NCBI RefSeq assembly: GCF_014206945.1
Contig: NZ_JACHON010000004.1
Location: 62,001 to 126,000, forward strand
Origin: Gracilibacillus halotolerans
GTDB taxonomy: Bacteria > Bacillota > Bacilli > Bacillales > Amphibacillaceae
Direction of reading: 5' to 3'
Length of the DNA: 64,000 nt
The position numbers and the translations under genes are program-made. Shown here one piece after another: positions 42,499 through 52,320 of the stretch (position 1 is its first letter; each line of letters opens with the position of its first letter). The notes under the pieces were generated by a model. The model was not told the DNA's origin and searched no databases. It saw only the letters and a program-made list of their open reading frames with translations.

Positions 42499-45350
42499 TA
42501 TAGCTTAACATCTCGGTCCAAATGGACAGTTGAAAAATAAATGACTTGATGTCGAGTACTTATTTCTTCTAAAATCCTCATCATTTGCTTCCTTCTCTCG
42601 GGGTCAAAATGTACAAATCCGTCATCAATAAGAAATGGTAATGCCATTGTAGAACTCGTAACATGAGCTAATCCTAGTCGAAGTGCAATATATAATTGGT
42701 CCAACGTTCCTTGTGATAAAGAATCTATCGTATAATTAAATCCATTTTTATGTTCTGCAAGTAAGGAGTGGTTTTCTTCATCAAAGTATATACGAATATA
42801 ATTCCCCAGTGTTAACTCATTAAAATATCTAGAGGCATTTTCTAACACTAGCGGTAAATATTTTTCAGAAAAACTTGTTTTCGTTCTCTCTAGTGATGCT
42901 AAGGCATATTGATGCACACTCCATTTATGGGCATAGTGTCGTAATTCTTCCTGTTTCATAGCTAATTCATAGCGAACAATAGAGCTATCAGCACTTGTTT
43001 CTAGAATAGAAATTGCAGCTTGCCGATCACTTATTTCTTTTTGCAACTTTTGTATTTGATGTGTTACTTGATCTATATCTTCCTTGATTGCTAATAACTT
43101 GTTATCAACTGTCTGTTTCGCTTCAATCTTGCCATTTCTCCATTGCTCCAATTCCGATTCGCTAAACAATACGAGTAGGCTATCCTTTAACTGTTTTAAT
43201 CTATCATCCATTCGTTTAGCTTCGGCATATTCTTCCCCTAGTTTAATAAATACTTCTTCATTATCCGTATTAGCTGAAGATAATAATCGATGAATTTCCT
43301 CTTGATATGGTCGGATTTTCTCTAATATATTCTCACGCTGTTGAGAAAACTCATCGTATTGCTTCTTGTTATAATGGAGAGTTTCTCGCTTTTGAGTTTC
43401 CGTTTTTATTTTTACTTCGATACTTTCTAAGTCATACGAAAAGTCCGTCGCTAATTGTTCCTTTAACCGTTGAATATCCTGATTTTTTGCTTTTACTTTT
43501 TCCTTTATTTCGAGAACCGATCTGTTTTTTGCTTTAACTTGCTGTAATTGCGAATAAAGCTTTGGCCAATATGTTAAAGGAATCCCATCTAAAAATGGAA
43601 AATGGCTGACTTGTTCTTTAATCCGATTTTCCAAACGGTATTTTTGTCTATTTATTGTTTGTAGACGTTCTTCTAATTGAATCATTTCTCTCTGAATTTT
43701 AGTCTTTTCTCTTTTATACTCTACAATTTGGTTTTCTAATTTATATTGATCTTCCAAAATCCCTTGAATACGAATTCGTTCCTCGTTATTGAGAGGTTTG
43801 CTTTGGTTCGTCCCTTCAGGCTTCAACCATTTTTCTAACGTATTTCCGTATACCCAATAGCCTCCTGTTAGTACGATTGCTAGACCTCCACCTAAATATC
43901 CGATAATTGGATTGGTCAAGAAACTAATAAGAACAGCCATGGTTAAAATAGCTAAAGACACGAGGAAAACAGTTTTACCTACCTTTTTATATTGCGTTTT
44001 CCAGCGCTTATATTTCTTCGATTGCTTTGCTAGTTCACTTGATTCCTCCTGTTCCGCTAACAAGTTAGCATAATTCCTGCGGTCATTGTCTGTTAATGCT
44101 TTGGCTTGGAGACGATCTATGTCTTTTTCTATCGCCTTATCCTTACGTTGCACGCCTTCAATTTCTGCTTTAATGTAGCTTTCTTCCATAATGATCTGTT
44201 CCTTCTCTTTTACAAGAGTGGACCACTCTTCTTCTGTTTGGAAGGATAGCGTCAACGCATCCAAATCAATGTGCAATGGACTCAATTGAAGAGAATTTAG
44301 CTTTTCTTCTATTTCTTTTACTTCTTTGTTAACTGTTTCCTGTAGATTCCCTAACTCTTCAGATAACCCTTCTATTTGAACAAGTAGTTGCTTTTGATTA
44401 ACAAGTTTGTTAAATTGCTCATCTGTTAAGGATGAGGATTTCTCTATTTCTTTTTCAAGAGATTGCATATTCTTCTCTAAGACGAGGAGTTCACTTCTTA
44501 TTGGTAAAATTGCCTCTTTATATTGATGAAGTCGATTTATTCCGTCTGTTGGAAACGTTAATGGAGCGTCTAATCGTTTGCGCTTTTGAGAGAGGAGATA
44601 ATATTCCTCTATATTAGGGTAATAAGCACGTATCCTTTCGTAGTAGGAATGGGTATCTTCTAACATTTTCTTTTGCTCGTTTACTCGTTCTAGCAAAAGC
44701 TCCTTTTCTTTTAACTCAGTTAAATGATTTTCGTAAACAGACTCTTTTTCTTGAGCACTTGCTAATTGTTTTTTTAACTCTTTCAATTCTTGCAATAGAG
44801 TATTGATTATTGGTTTCTTTCCATATGGTTTAAATAAAAGCTGCAGCTCTTTTTCTAGCTTTTTCTCTGACTCATATATTCGCTCCGAACCAATCATACC
44901 AATCGTTAATAATACTTCATGCAAGTCATCATGATGGAGTGATTTTATCCGTTGTAAGTCCATCGAATCAAATGTAAAAATCGCTTCATAATGTGCACGA
45001 TCCATTCCTTGCATAGCTTGTTGTAACCAGCTCTCATCTTTCATTGTTCCATTGTTAAAATAAACAGTAGCTTTATTTTTATTTTTTTGATAGACTCGCT
45101 CAATCGTGATGTCTTCGTTATCTAATCCAGCAACTCGTAATCTACCACCTAAAACCGCACCATCGTTTGGAATATATTTCTCAACATCACGTGGTTTTTG
45201 CCCAAATAGTATATATAAAATAAATTGACGCAAAGTTGATTTTCCGGCTTCATTATCTCCTGTTATTTGGACGATGTCGTCATCATTAAATTGCCAGTTT
45301 TTTTGCTGCCATTTGCCAAATCCAAATATATGGGCTTCTTTAATTCGCAT
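42489..45350 (-). CDS. yhaN: SMC/SbcC-like ATPase YhaN
   Basis: 953 residues. N-terminal Walker A GDNEAGKSTLRQFILYILFG, with the YhaN-type start MRIKEAHIFGFGKWQ. Long coiled coils flank a two-helix membrane-like hairpin at about 455-500 (VFLVSLAILTMAVLISFL then GGGLAIVLTGGYWVY). C-terminal signature LSQGTLDQLYIALRLGL and Walker B LPFLIDDGFVHFD. It should work with YhaO as an SbcC/Rad50-like complex in DNA repair, with the central hairpin possibly tying it to the membrane. Start overlaps yhaO by 11 bases. Confidence 0.9.
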   Translation of the reverse strand: MRIKEAHIFGFGKWQQKNWQFNDDDIVQITGDNEAGKSTLRQFILYILFGQKPRDVEKYIPNDGAVLGGRLRVAGLDNEDITIERVYQKNKNKATVYFNNGTMKDESWLQQAMQGMDRAHYEAIFTFDSMDLQRIKSLHHDDLHEVLLTIGMIGSERIYESEKKLEKELQLLFKPYGKKPIINTLLQELKELKKQLASAQEKESVYENHLTELKEKELLLERVNEQKKMLEDTHSYYERIRAYYPNIEEYYLLSQKRKRLDAPLTFPTDGINRLHQYKEAILPIRSELLVLEKNMQSLEKEIEKSSSLTDEQFNKLVNQKQLLVQIEGLSEELGNLQETVNKEVKEIEEKLNSLQLSPLHIDLDALTLSFQTEEEWSTLVKEKEQIIMEESYIKAEIEGVQRKDKAIEKDIDRLQAKALTDNDRRNYANLLAEQEESSELAKQSKKYKRWKTQYKKVGKTVFLVSLAILTMAVLISFLTNPIIGYLGGGLAIVLTGGYWVYGNTLEKWLKPEGTNQSKPLNNEERIRIQGILEDQYKLENQIVEYKREKTKIQREMIQLEERLQTINRQKYRLENRIKEQVSHFPFLDGIPLTYWPKLYSQLQQVKAKNRSVLEIKEKVKAKNQDIQRLKEQLATDFSYDLESIEVKIKTETQKRETLHYNKKQYDEFSQQRENILEKIRPYQEEIHRLLSSANTDNEEVFIKLGEEYAEAKRMDDRLKQLKDSLLVLFSESELEQWRNGKIEAKQTVDNKLLAIKEDIDQVTHQIQKLQKEISDRQAAISILETSADSSIVRYELAMKQEELRHYAHKWSVHQYALASLERTKTSFSEKYLPLVLENASRYFNELTLGNYIRIYFDEENHSLLAEHKNGFNYTIDSLSQGTLDQLYIALRLGLAHVTSSTMALPFLIDDGFVHFDPERRKQMMRILEEISTRHQVIYFSTVHLDRDVKLYKR

Positions 45351-46575
45351 GTCGATCTATCCCTTCTTGCAGCATATTCCGTAATAGTTCTTCTGCTTCC
45401 CCCCGAATCGTAGCTAGTTCCTCTTCATCTGGTCTTTCTAGCCATTTACTACCTTCTGTATGTAACCAAAGCTCTTCTAATGCCCGTTCATCACCATTGT
45501 GGATTTGCCTCATTAACTCGACTAAAAATTTGTTTCCTGGTTGTTCCATCGATTCTTTCTTTTCTTGCTGATGATGAATTTTATATATATAGACCCAGTT
45601 TTTTTGATCTGTGTATTTTTCATTCGTTATATCAATAAGTTCTTGAATTCGATCCATACTCCAATCTTCTTTCCTATTTTTCAAGATTAAAGAAAGGAAA
45701 ACTTTACCATATCTGTCTCCAGCTCTTTCCACAAGCCTGTCTACTACATCTGCTAGCTCATAAATGTTTTCCACAGGAGACATATCTAGTATTTCGTTTT
45801 CATAGCGAATCTCTTGTAAAGGGAGAAATGTAAATTCAGTTTGATTTTCGGATAAGCTTACAAAATAGCATCCTTTTTCACCTGATTCTTTCCTAGACCT
45901 CCCTTGAGTATTTCCTGGATATATAATAGGAGGTTCGTGAGAGATTTCCTCTCGTTTATGTATATGGCCTAATGCCCAGTAATCCATCTTGCTTTGCTTT
46001 AACTCTGTCAATTGGAAAGGTGCATAAACAGCATGATCCTCGCTGTTCTTTTCATTACCAAGGCTTCCATGTAATGTACCGATATGAAAAATACTCTCTT
46101 CTTCAGTTGGTTTGTATTCGGGCACTTTATTAACTAGTACCTCTCGTTTTGAATAGCTAAAACCATAAATATTAGCTAGCTTTTGATTATCTTTTATAAA
46201 AGGAAAATGAGTGACATTACTAGAATTAAAAATGTGAACATTCTCTGGGTAGTTTCTAGGTAACGTGTGACTTTCTAAAAAATCATGATTACCGTAGGAA
46301 AGATAGACCTGTATGTTGTGCCTAGCTAGTTTTTCAAACCCTGTTTTAAGTGTAATATGTGCTCTCATACTTTGTTGTTCGCCATCGAAAACGTCTCCTA
46401 CGATGAGAACGAAATCTACATTTCTATCAATTGCAGTATCAATTAAACGTTGAAAAGCCCGATATGTACTTAACTGAATTTCTTCCAATAATTTAGTTGG
46501 AATATGTCGTAAACCTTTAAAGGGGCTATCCAAATGTAAGTCTGCACAATGAATAAATCGAATGGTTTTTCTCAC
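45340..46575 (-). CDS. yhaO: SbcD/Mre11-like exonuclease YhaO
   Basis: 411 residues from a GTG (46575), six bases after GAGGTG. The frame runs upstream to 46755, but the extension has no ribosome-binding site and would cover the promoter. Calcineurin-type phosphoesterase motifs: HCADLHLDSPF, LIVGDVFDGEQ, SYGNHDF and ALGHIHKRE, with YPGNTQGRSRKE. Nuclease partner of YhaN. B. subtilis yhaONM is, to my memory, in the LexA regulon, and a LexA-like box is found 40 bases upstream here. Confidence 0.92.
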   Translation of the reverse strand: MRKTIRFIHCADLHLDSPFKGLRHIPTKLLEEIQLSTYRAFQRLIDTAIDRNVDFVLIVGDVFDGEQQSMRAHITLKTGFEKLARHNIQVYLSYGNHDFLESHTLPRNYPENVHIFNSSNVTHFPFIKDNQKLANIYGFSYSKREVLVNKVPEYKPTEEESIFHIGTLHGSLGNEKNSEDHAVYAPFQLTELKQSKMDYWALGHIHKREEISHEPPIIYPGNTQGRSRKESGEKGCYFVSLSENQTEFTFLPLQEIRYENEILDMSPVENIYELADVVDRLVERAGDRYGKVFLSLILKNRKEDWSMDRIQELIDITNEKYTDQKNWVYIYKIHHQQEKKESMEQPGNKFLVELMRQIHNGDERALEELWLHTEGSKWLERPDEEELATIRGEAEELLRNMLQEGIDRHAN

Positions 46576-46614
46576 CGTAATCACCTCTACATCTATCATA
46601 ACAAACGCCACGAG

Positions 46615-46628
46615 CGAATGCACGTTCG
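46615..46628. promoter_or_regulatory. LexA (SOS) box upstream of yhaON
   Basis: CGAATGCACGTTCG matches the Gram-positive LexA operator CGAAC-N4-GTTCG at 9 of 10 fixed positions (T for C at position 5). It lies 40 bases before the yhaO start. Confidence 0.65.
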
Positions 46629-46721
46629 GAGGTGCTAGCTTTCCTATTGAATATGTCGACTGTTCATTTGCGCTAGTTGTAATACAGGCGAACATTATAG
46701 TAGCGCTTTTAATAGACATAA

Positions 46722-46768
46722 AAAACCGGACAGAGTTGGTTATAGAAACCAACAACTTTCCGGTATAG
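46722..46768 (-). terminator. Terminator of yhaQP
   Basis: On the minus strand ACCGGAAAGTTGTTGGTT / AACCAACTCTGTCCGGT pair with few mismatches and run into TTTTTTATG. Confidence 0.82.
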
Positions 46769-46773
46769 TTAAC

Positions 46774-48039
46774 TTATTCCTTTTTCGAGAGCTGGATTGC
46801 TCGCTTAAAGTCTTTTAATGAGCTTGAAGGACCGTACATTAGTACACCACCACGGTATACTCTTGCACCTATCCAAGCTAATATCGCAATACTTGCTACT
46901 AAGATTCCGATACTTAAAGCAATTTCCCACATCGGAATAGAGAGTAAGCCTGCTCGTAAGAACATGGCTAATGGTGAGAAGAATGGTATATACGAAGCGA
47001 TAACGACAAGCTTGGAATTCGGCATTCCTAAGCCATACATTGCAATGAAAAAGGCAACAATGATTAGTAACGTAACAGGCATCATTAATTGCTGCACATC
47101 TTCTGTTCTACTTACTAATGACCCTAACATCGCTGATAATGTCGCATATAAGAAATAGCCTAACAAGAAGAAAATAATTGCATAAATGACGACATTGAAA
47201 TCAAAATTCGTAAAGCCAAATTCCTCCATGATACTTCCAATCATTTCATCCTTTTTCTGTGTAAATATAATAAAGGCTGTCATGAGGAAGATAGAAATTT
47301 GAACTAACCCCACTAGACCAATACTTAATATTTTGGCGAACATTTGACTTACTGGCGAAGAACTAGAAATAAGAATTTCCATTACTCTAGATGTTTTTTC
47401 GTTTGCTATGTCCATGGCAATCATATTTCCATACGTAATAACTGCAAAATAGAGTAAGAAGAGAATAATATAAACTAAACCTCTTGCGCTATTTAATTCC
47501 GATTCTGTCTTTACAGAGCTCGCAGACTGGTCAGATGATTGAATGTATTCATTTTGAAAATCAAGTGGTGCAAAAATAGAATCAATAACATGTGACTCTA
47601 TTCCAGCCTGAACCGTAGCGATTTCTGTTTTAATTTGTTCTAGCTCTCCTCGTAGTTGAAGACCTAATGTTTGGTTGGCATTTAGTGTCGTATAAAATAC
47701 GGCTTTTTGCTCTTGTTCGTTCATGGTTACTTCTAAAACACCGTTGTATTTATCCTCTTTTACTTCATTCTGAGCATCCGTCACCGATCCTTGATAAAGA
47801 ACTACTTCCAGGTCATCGTTTTTCTCACTGATGGATGCTTCCAACTGTTCAAAGACTTCGGTGTCCTCTGTTACTACAGCAATTGTCCTTGTTTCTTCAC
47901 TATCGAACAACGAAATGATCGATTGAATATTCCCAAAAAGAATGATGAATGCTACAAATATTATCGTTGTCCAAATAAATGATTTTGACATAATTTTCGT
48001 CTTAAACGTATGACCAAAAACTGTTCCAAACTTATTCAT
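46774..48039 (-). CDS. yhaP: ABC exporter permease YhaP (NatB-like)
   Basis: 421 residues. One N-terminal helix, a ~150-residue external domain, then five or six C-terminal helices, as in NatB/YhaP. Typical stretches: NEKTSRVMEILISSSSPVSQMF, TEDVQQLMMPVTLLI and YIPFFSPLAMFLRAG. Start at the ATG 48039 (MNKFGTVFGH) after AGGGGAA, overlapping yhaQ by 8 bases. Possibly Na+ or peptide export; the substrate is unknown. Confidence 0.88.
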   Translation of the reverse strand: MNKFGTVFGHTFKTKIMSKSFIWTTIIFVAFIILFGNIQSIISLFDSEETRTIAVVTEDTEVFEQLEASISEKNDDLEVVLYQGSVTDAQNEVKEDKYNGVLEVTMNEQEQKAVFYTTLNANQTLGLQLRGELEQIKTEIATVQAGIESHVIDSIFAPLDFQNEYIQSSDQSASSVKTESELNSARGLVYIILFLLYFAVITYGNMIAMDIANEKTSRVMEILISSSSPVSQMFAKILSIGLVGLVQISIFLMTAFIIFTQKKDEMIGSIMEEFGFTNFDFNVVIYAIIFFLLGYFLYATLSAMLGSLVSRTEDVQQLMMPVTLLIIVAFFIAMYGLGMPNSKLVVIASYIPFFSPLAMFLRAGLLSIPMWEIALSIGILVASIAILAWIGARVYRGGVLMYGPSSSLKDFKRAIQLSKKE

Positions 48040-48931
48040 AGGATTCCCCTGCTTTCTCAATAAAGATATCATTTAAGCTAGGCTCATCTAATTCAAACTT
48101 TCGTACAAATCCTTTACCTTGTAATTCTTCTAAAATCCGCTGAGATACATCTTCATTTTCAATTTGATATAAGCCTGTATCGGAATAATATTTTGCACCT
48201 ACAACGCCTGGAATCTTTTCAATAAAACTTACATCAAAATCTGCCTGTACTTTTAAGTTTTTCTTTCCAAACGAACGTTTAATTTCTCTTAAGTTTCCAT
48301 GTAAAATAGGTTTACCATGCTGCATCATACATAAATGTTCACATAGTTCTTCAACGTGATCCATTCTATGAGATGAGAAAACAATGGAAGTACCCTCTTT
48401 CGCAAGATCCTTTACAGCATCCTTCATCAGCTCTACATTCACTGGATCCAGACCAGAAAATGGCTCATCTAGAATAAGTAATTTTGGATTATGTATAACA
48501 GAGGCAATAAATTGTATTTTTTGCTGGTTTCCTTTGGATAACTCTTCTATCTTCTTGTCTAAGTATTGAGGTACTTGAAATCGATCTAACCATTCCTTTA
48601 ACGCTCTTTGTGTATCTTGTTTCGACATTCCCCTTAATTTCGCTAAATAAATAATTTGTTCCTGTACTTTTAGTTTTGGATATAACCCGCGCTCTTCTGG
48701 TAAATAGCCAATTTCATCCGTTCTACTATAGTCAATCGGTTTCCCTTTCCATGTAATCGTACCGGACGTTGGGTCTATGAGATTGAGTATCATTCGAAAT
48801 GAGGTCGTTTTTCCCGCTCCGTTTGCTCCTAAAAAACCAAAAATAGCATGTTCGGGTATTTCTAATGATAAATCATTTACAGCGGTAAAATTGCCAAACT
48901 TTTTCGTAACATGTTCTAATTTCAGTGTCAT
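48032..48931 (-). CDS. yhaQ: ABC exporter ATP-binding protein YhaQ (NatA-like)
   Basis: 299 residues. Walker A GANGAGKTT, signature LSKGNQQKI, Walker B LLILDEP; C-terminal DUF4162-type domain (about 215-299). Start at the ATG 48931 after GGAGGAG. Partner of YhaP; same order as in B. subtilis. Confidence 0.91.
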   Translation of the reverse strand: MTLKLEHVTKKFGNFTAVNDLSLEIPEHAIFGFLGANGAGKTTSFRMILNLIDPTSGTITWKGKPIDYSRTDEIGYLPEERGLYPKLKVQEQIIYLAKLRGMSKQDTQRALKEWLDRFQVPQYLDKKIEELSKGNQQKIQFIASVIHNPKLLILDEPFSGLDPVNVELMKDAVKDLAKEGTSIVFSSHRMDHVEELCEHLCMMQHGKPILHGNLREIKRSFGKKNLKVQADFDVSFIEKIPGVVGAKYYSDTGLYQIENEDVSQRILEELQGKGFVRKFELDEPSLNDIFIEKAGESYE

Positions 48932-49069
48932 TTTTTCTCCTCCTTCTCTTATAAACATACGTACAAAGATTCAATTAGTTTCACCTTTTTGATACTTCCC
49001 CATATGAGGGGGGGTAACAAGTATATGAATAATTCCGAGTTGCTTGTTTTTCCTCTGTTCATTTTAAAA

Positions 49070-49113
49070 CAAAAAATCCTAGTTAATGAACGATTATTGT
49101 CATTAACCAGGAT
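49070..49113 (-). terminator. Terminator of yheA
   Basis: Minus strand: ATCCTGGTTAATG / CATTAACTAGGAT with one mismatch and a 12-base loop, then TTTTTTG. Confidence 0.82.
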
Positions 49114-49123
49114 ATCATTTTCA

Positions 49124-49465
49124 TTACATTTGGTATAATTCTTCTAACGGTTTCGTAATAATTTGACTCAGTTCGTTAATTAGATTATTAACGTTTTGCT
49201 CCTGTGTCATAAGGTCAGAGATTCCTTCATGCTGTTGTACAACTTCTACAACTTTTTTCGCTTGCTCAATCTCTTCCTCAGTTATTTCCATGCCTTGCAT
49301 TTGCTTTTGTTGTAACTCTATTTGGATATTACGAAAGTTATCGAACATCTCTTTAGAGCTTGGATCATTCATTACTTTATTATAGGCTGCTTGCAATGCT
49401 TGGAATTCTTCACTTTCGCGAATTGCATGTTGTAATGCTTCCGCATGATTGTTAATTTCGGACAT
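49124..49465 (-). CDS. yheA: YlbF/YmcA family protein YheA (UPF0342)
   Basis: 113 residues, all helical. ALQHAIRESEEFQALQAAYNKV and QQKQMQGMEITEEEIEQAKKV are the YlbF-family pattern. Relatives YlbF and YmcA act with YaaT in competence, biofilm and RNase Y control; YheA itself has no firm role. Start at the ATG 49465, nine bases after AGGAGG. Confidence 0.87.
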   Translation of the reverse strand: MSEINNHAEALQHAIRESEEFQALQAAYNKVMNDPSSKEMFDNFRNIQIELQQKQMQGMEITEEEIEQAKKVVEVVQQHEGISDLMTQEQNVNNLINELSQIITKPLEELYQM

Positions 49466-49639
49466 AAAATAAATCCTCCTAGGGTTTAGATTAAACGTAC
49501 ACATGAGCTTTTTATTATGTGCTATTTCACTATAACAAAGATTATTCGGTTATCCAACTGATAGCGGATAATTTATGAAAATTGTAATTCCTCACCGATT
49601 TTGATGCTAAAACTCCAATATTCTATCCTTGAAATCTCT

Positions 49640-50767
49640 CTAATTAGTAAAATAAAGTAGAAGACCTTGTAAAAGTCCGATCCATCCACCAAGCAATGCC
49701 CCAAGATATGTAATCCATTTAAATTCTTTTCGCGAGATAGAGAGCACCATTTCTTCCATTCTTTTTGTTGGGAATGTGGCAACCTGTGCTTCCACCATCT
49801 TCTCTATATTTAGCTGTTTCAAAATTTGAGGAATTTGTTTCACTAACATATCAAAAGCCTTTTCTGTAAAAAGTGGAATCCATTCTTTTGTTACATTCGA
49901 ATTAACGGGAGATAAAAGCGTACGAACAGAGAGCTGCAGTACTTTATCTACAGACAAAAGTTGATTCAAAGAAGCCTTCATTTTCGTTCTTACTTCCTCT
50001 TTATAAAAGAAGCGTAACAGCGTCCCTAGCTCTTGTTCTTTTAATTGCTCCCACTCTTTTTGTACATTCTTATATAACAGTTGATAGCCATCCTCTGTCT
50101 GAATATATTGAATGAGCAGTCGTTGAATCTTCATTGAAAGCTCCTGACGATTAACCATTGAAAAAAGCATGTTCCCTAAAAAGCCCTTCGACTCAACATA
50201 GTTACTAACAACCTTCTCCAGTTGAAAACGAGTAGATTCACTCGATATGATGCCGAGAATTTTCGTTTGAAGAAAAGAGGTTAATTGATGAACTTCTTCA
50301 TGAGAAATAAAATCACCAAATGAATCATCTACTGTTTTAGTACTCCACTCTACTACTACTTTGTCGATTTGTTGTAGTCCTTTTTGGGTTACAAACTGCT
50401 GCATATCTTTCTTATTAATCTTTATACCTAAATCGCTTAACCATTCATCTACAGAACGGTGCTCCTCTTTTAATTTAGACCACTCACTGATTAACTTATC
50501 CTTCACGATACCTTTTAGCTCGTCGTCTTGTAGCTTTTTACGAATGCTTTCTTCTGTTAGTAAATGTTGCACGACTAATTTACCCATTTGTTGGGCAAGT
50601 TGATCTCTTCGTTTCGGAATGAGTCCTGGAGTGAAGGGAATTTGAAATTTCCCAATAAATTTTGGTTCATAGGGGCGAAACAACATCTTAATTGCTAATG
50701 AATTCGTCAACCCACCGATAAAAGCGCCTATAATTACCATAAATGAAATCGTAATAATCGTTTCCAA
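49640..50767 (-). CDS. yheB: DUF445 membrane protein YheB (UPF0754)
   Basis: 375 residues. N-terminal helix followed by AIKMLFRPYEPKFIGKFQIPFTPGLIPKRR, the DUF445 hallmark, a long helical middle and a C-terminal helix (ITYLGALLGGWIGLLQGLLLY). TTG start with GGTG upstream. Function unknown; adjacent to yheA as in B. subtilis. Confidence 0.87.
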   Translation of the reverse strand: METIITISFMVIIGAFIGGLTNSLAIKMLFRPYEPKFIGKFQIPFTPGLIPKRRDQLAQQMGKLVVQHLLTEESIRKKLQDDELKGIVKDKLISEWSKLKEEHRSVDEWLSDLGIKINKKDMQQFVTQKGLQQIDKVVVEWSTKTVDDSFGDFISHEEVHQLTSFLQTKILGIISSESTRFQLEKVVSNYVESKGFLGNMLFSMVNRQELSMKIQRLLIQYIQTEDGYQLLYKNVQKEWEQLKEQELGTLLRFFYKEEVRTKMKASLNQLLSVDKVLQLSVRTLLSPVNSNVTKEWIPLFTEKAFDMLVKQIPQILKQLNIEKMVEAQVATFPTKRMEEMVLSISRKEFKWITYLGALLGGWIGLLQGLLLYFTN

Positions 50768-50851
50768 TCTACGTCACCAACTTTACTTCATAGTTGTGTT
50801 TGATACATCATATACTATATTGCCTCTAATCATTGTGCAGGAGTTGTTTTT

Positions 50852-52069
50852 ATGTATATTAAACTAAAATTAAAGAGCTATCCAAGTAAAAAAGCACGTA
50901 TTATTGTCCCTTCTACTATTTACCCGCGATTTCAGAACATTCATCAATTAAAAAGGGGCAATTTATCAATTCATTGCGAAGTGTTAACTCACCATAAAGA
51001 CGACAATATTTTATGGATTTCAGAATCATTGTTTCAGTCATTGGGAATGATGCACTCTTCTGAACATTTTATCAAGTTAACACACGATACAATTGATATA
51101 AGTATGCCTATTGGAATTGTGCTCTCCAATGACTACTCACTCTTTCAAGAATCTTCTACCAATCATTTATGGATACGCTTCAGTCAAATCGCATTTCTCT
51201 TTGGATTCACTCCTATTCTTTACTCGATTGAGAATGTACATCGAACTAGTGAATTCGTTACAGGATACGAATGGGAAAACGATCGCTGGGTTCAAGTTCA
51301 TGTAAATGTTCCAAACTTCCATTATTTACGCACAACGCTCTATAAGGCGTATGAAGATAATATTAACTATTTGCAAGCAAATTCTATTATAAGTAATCCT
51401 CCTTTCCTTAACAAATGGTATTTATTTAAAAGTCTGTTAACAAATCAAGAGGTCTCACATATGATACACGAAATAACCTTTTCGCCATCGATTCAACATA
51501 TTGAACGACGGTTAGATGATTATCCGATCTGGCTAAAAAAGGATTCCTCTGTACAACAACCTAACCTTTTAATTGAAAAGGCTGATCATGTTTACATGGT
51601 AACAACTGAGGACCAAGCATATTATTCATTCCCCAACTTCCAAGCATTAGCGACTCATTTTTTCTCACCGACTCATCCCTACGATATCATGCAACTAGCC
51701 GCTCCGCGTATCAATAACAGATTTGCGATACTTTTATATAAAGATTCAGCTTCTAACTGGAAATGTTTGTTTCTAACAAAACGTTATACTTCATTTCCAC
51801 CTTCCGTATCGTTAGAAAAAAAAATCGAAGCAACAGCAACAAGGTTGGCACAAATTATTGAGGAAAACTCGAACACTAACTTGATTGAATTAGGACTTGT
51901 TTTTAGCGTCGAAAATGAAAGCATGCTTTGGCTAGAGGATATACAGCTACAACCAAATTGGGAATCTCATCTCTCGCATCCATCAAGAAAGACAGAAAGC
52001 ATACAATTCTTTAGTGAGTTATTAAATAGCATAACAACAAGATGGAATGAAACAATGCCTTCTACATAA
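50852..52069 (+). CDS. YheC/YheD-like protein (ATP-grasp type, spore-coat associated)
   Basis: 405 residues. N-terminal ~90-residue domain, then PIGIVLSN, ENVHRTSEFVTGYEWENDRW, VPNFHYLRTTLYKAYED and NPPFLNKWYLFKSLL, which follow the YheC/YheD pattern. A degenerate ATP-grasp-like C-terminal half ends ELGLVFSVENESMLWLEDI. B. subtilis has two paralogues, both linked to the spore coat; one is present here. Divergent from yheB. Confidence 0.78.
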   Translation: MYIKLKLKSYPSKKARIIVPSTIYPRFQNIHQLKRGNLSIHCEVLTHHKDDNILWISESLFQSLGMMHSSEHFIKLTHDTIDISMPIGIVLSNDYSLFQESSTNHLWIRFSQIAFLFGFTPILYSIENVHRTSEFVTGYEWENDRWVQVHVNVPNFHYLRTTLYKAYEDNINYLQANSIISNPPFLNKWYLFKSLLTNQEVSHMIHEITFSPSIQHIERRLDDYPIWLKKDSSVQQPNLLIEKADHVYMVTTEDQAYYSFPNFQALATHFFSPTHPYDIMQLAAPRINNRFAILLYKDSASNWKCLFLTKRYTSFPPSVSLEKKIEATATRLAQIIEENSNTNLIELGLVFSVENESMLWLEDIQLQPNWESHLSHPSRKTESIQFFSELLNSITTRWNETMPST

Positions 52070-52109
52070 GCTATGAAGGAAAATCTAATATTAAAGGAGA
52101 ATCAACTGC

Positions 52110-52313
52110 ATGGCAAAACCATCGTCTAATAAAGAAAAAGATTCGCGCCAGAAGTATGAAGTAGATGTAGACAGAATGATAAATGAGGGAATGGCTGGGG
52201 GTACCACGTATTCCGAATATGATCGAATGCAAATAGAACAAGCACGAGAATTACCTAAGCAAGGGGAACCTTTTCCAGCAGAGACAGATGGAAAAAGGGA
52301 CTCTGAATCGTAA
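52110..52313 (+). CDS. Small hydrophilic protein, unknown
   Basis: 67 residues with AAAGGAG eight bases before the ATG. Highly charged, no hydrophobic stretch. The core is YEVDVDRMINEGMAGG, then TYSEYDRMQIEQARELP. No cysteines. Lies 41 bases after the yheC/D-like gene, so probably cotranscribed with it and perhaps sporulation-linked (inference). Family not recognised. Confidence 0.65.
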   Translation: MAKPSSNKEKDSRQKYEVDVDRMINEGMAGGTTYSEYDRMQIEQARELPKQGEPFPAETDGKRDSES

Positions 52314-52320
52314 TGTTAAA

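Noticed and set aside
46576-46755. 60-residue N-terminal extension of YhaO
   Set aside because: Covers the LexA-like box and promoter, lacks a ribosome-binding site, and homologues start at the (V/M)xxIRFIHCADLHLDS position.
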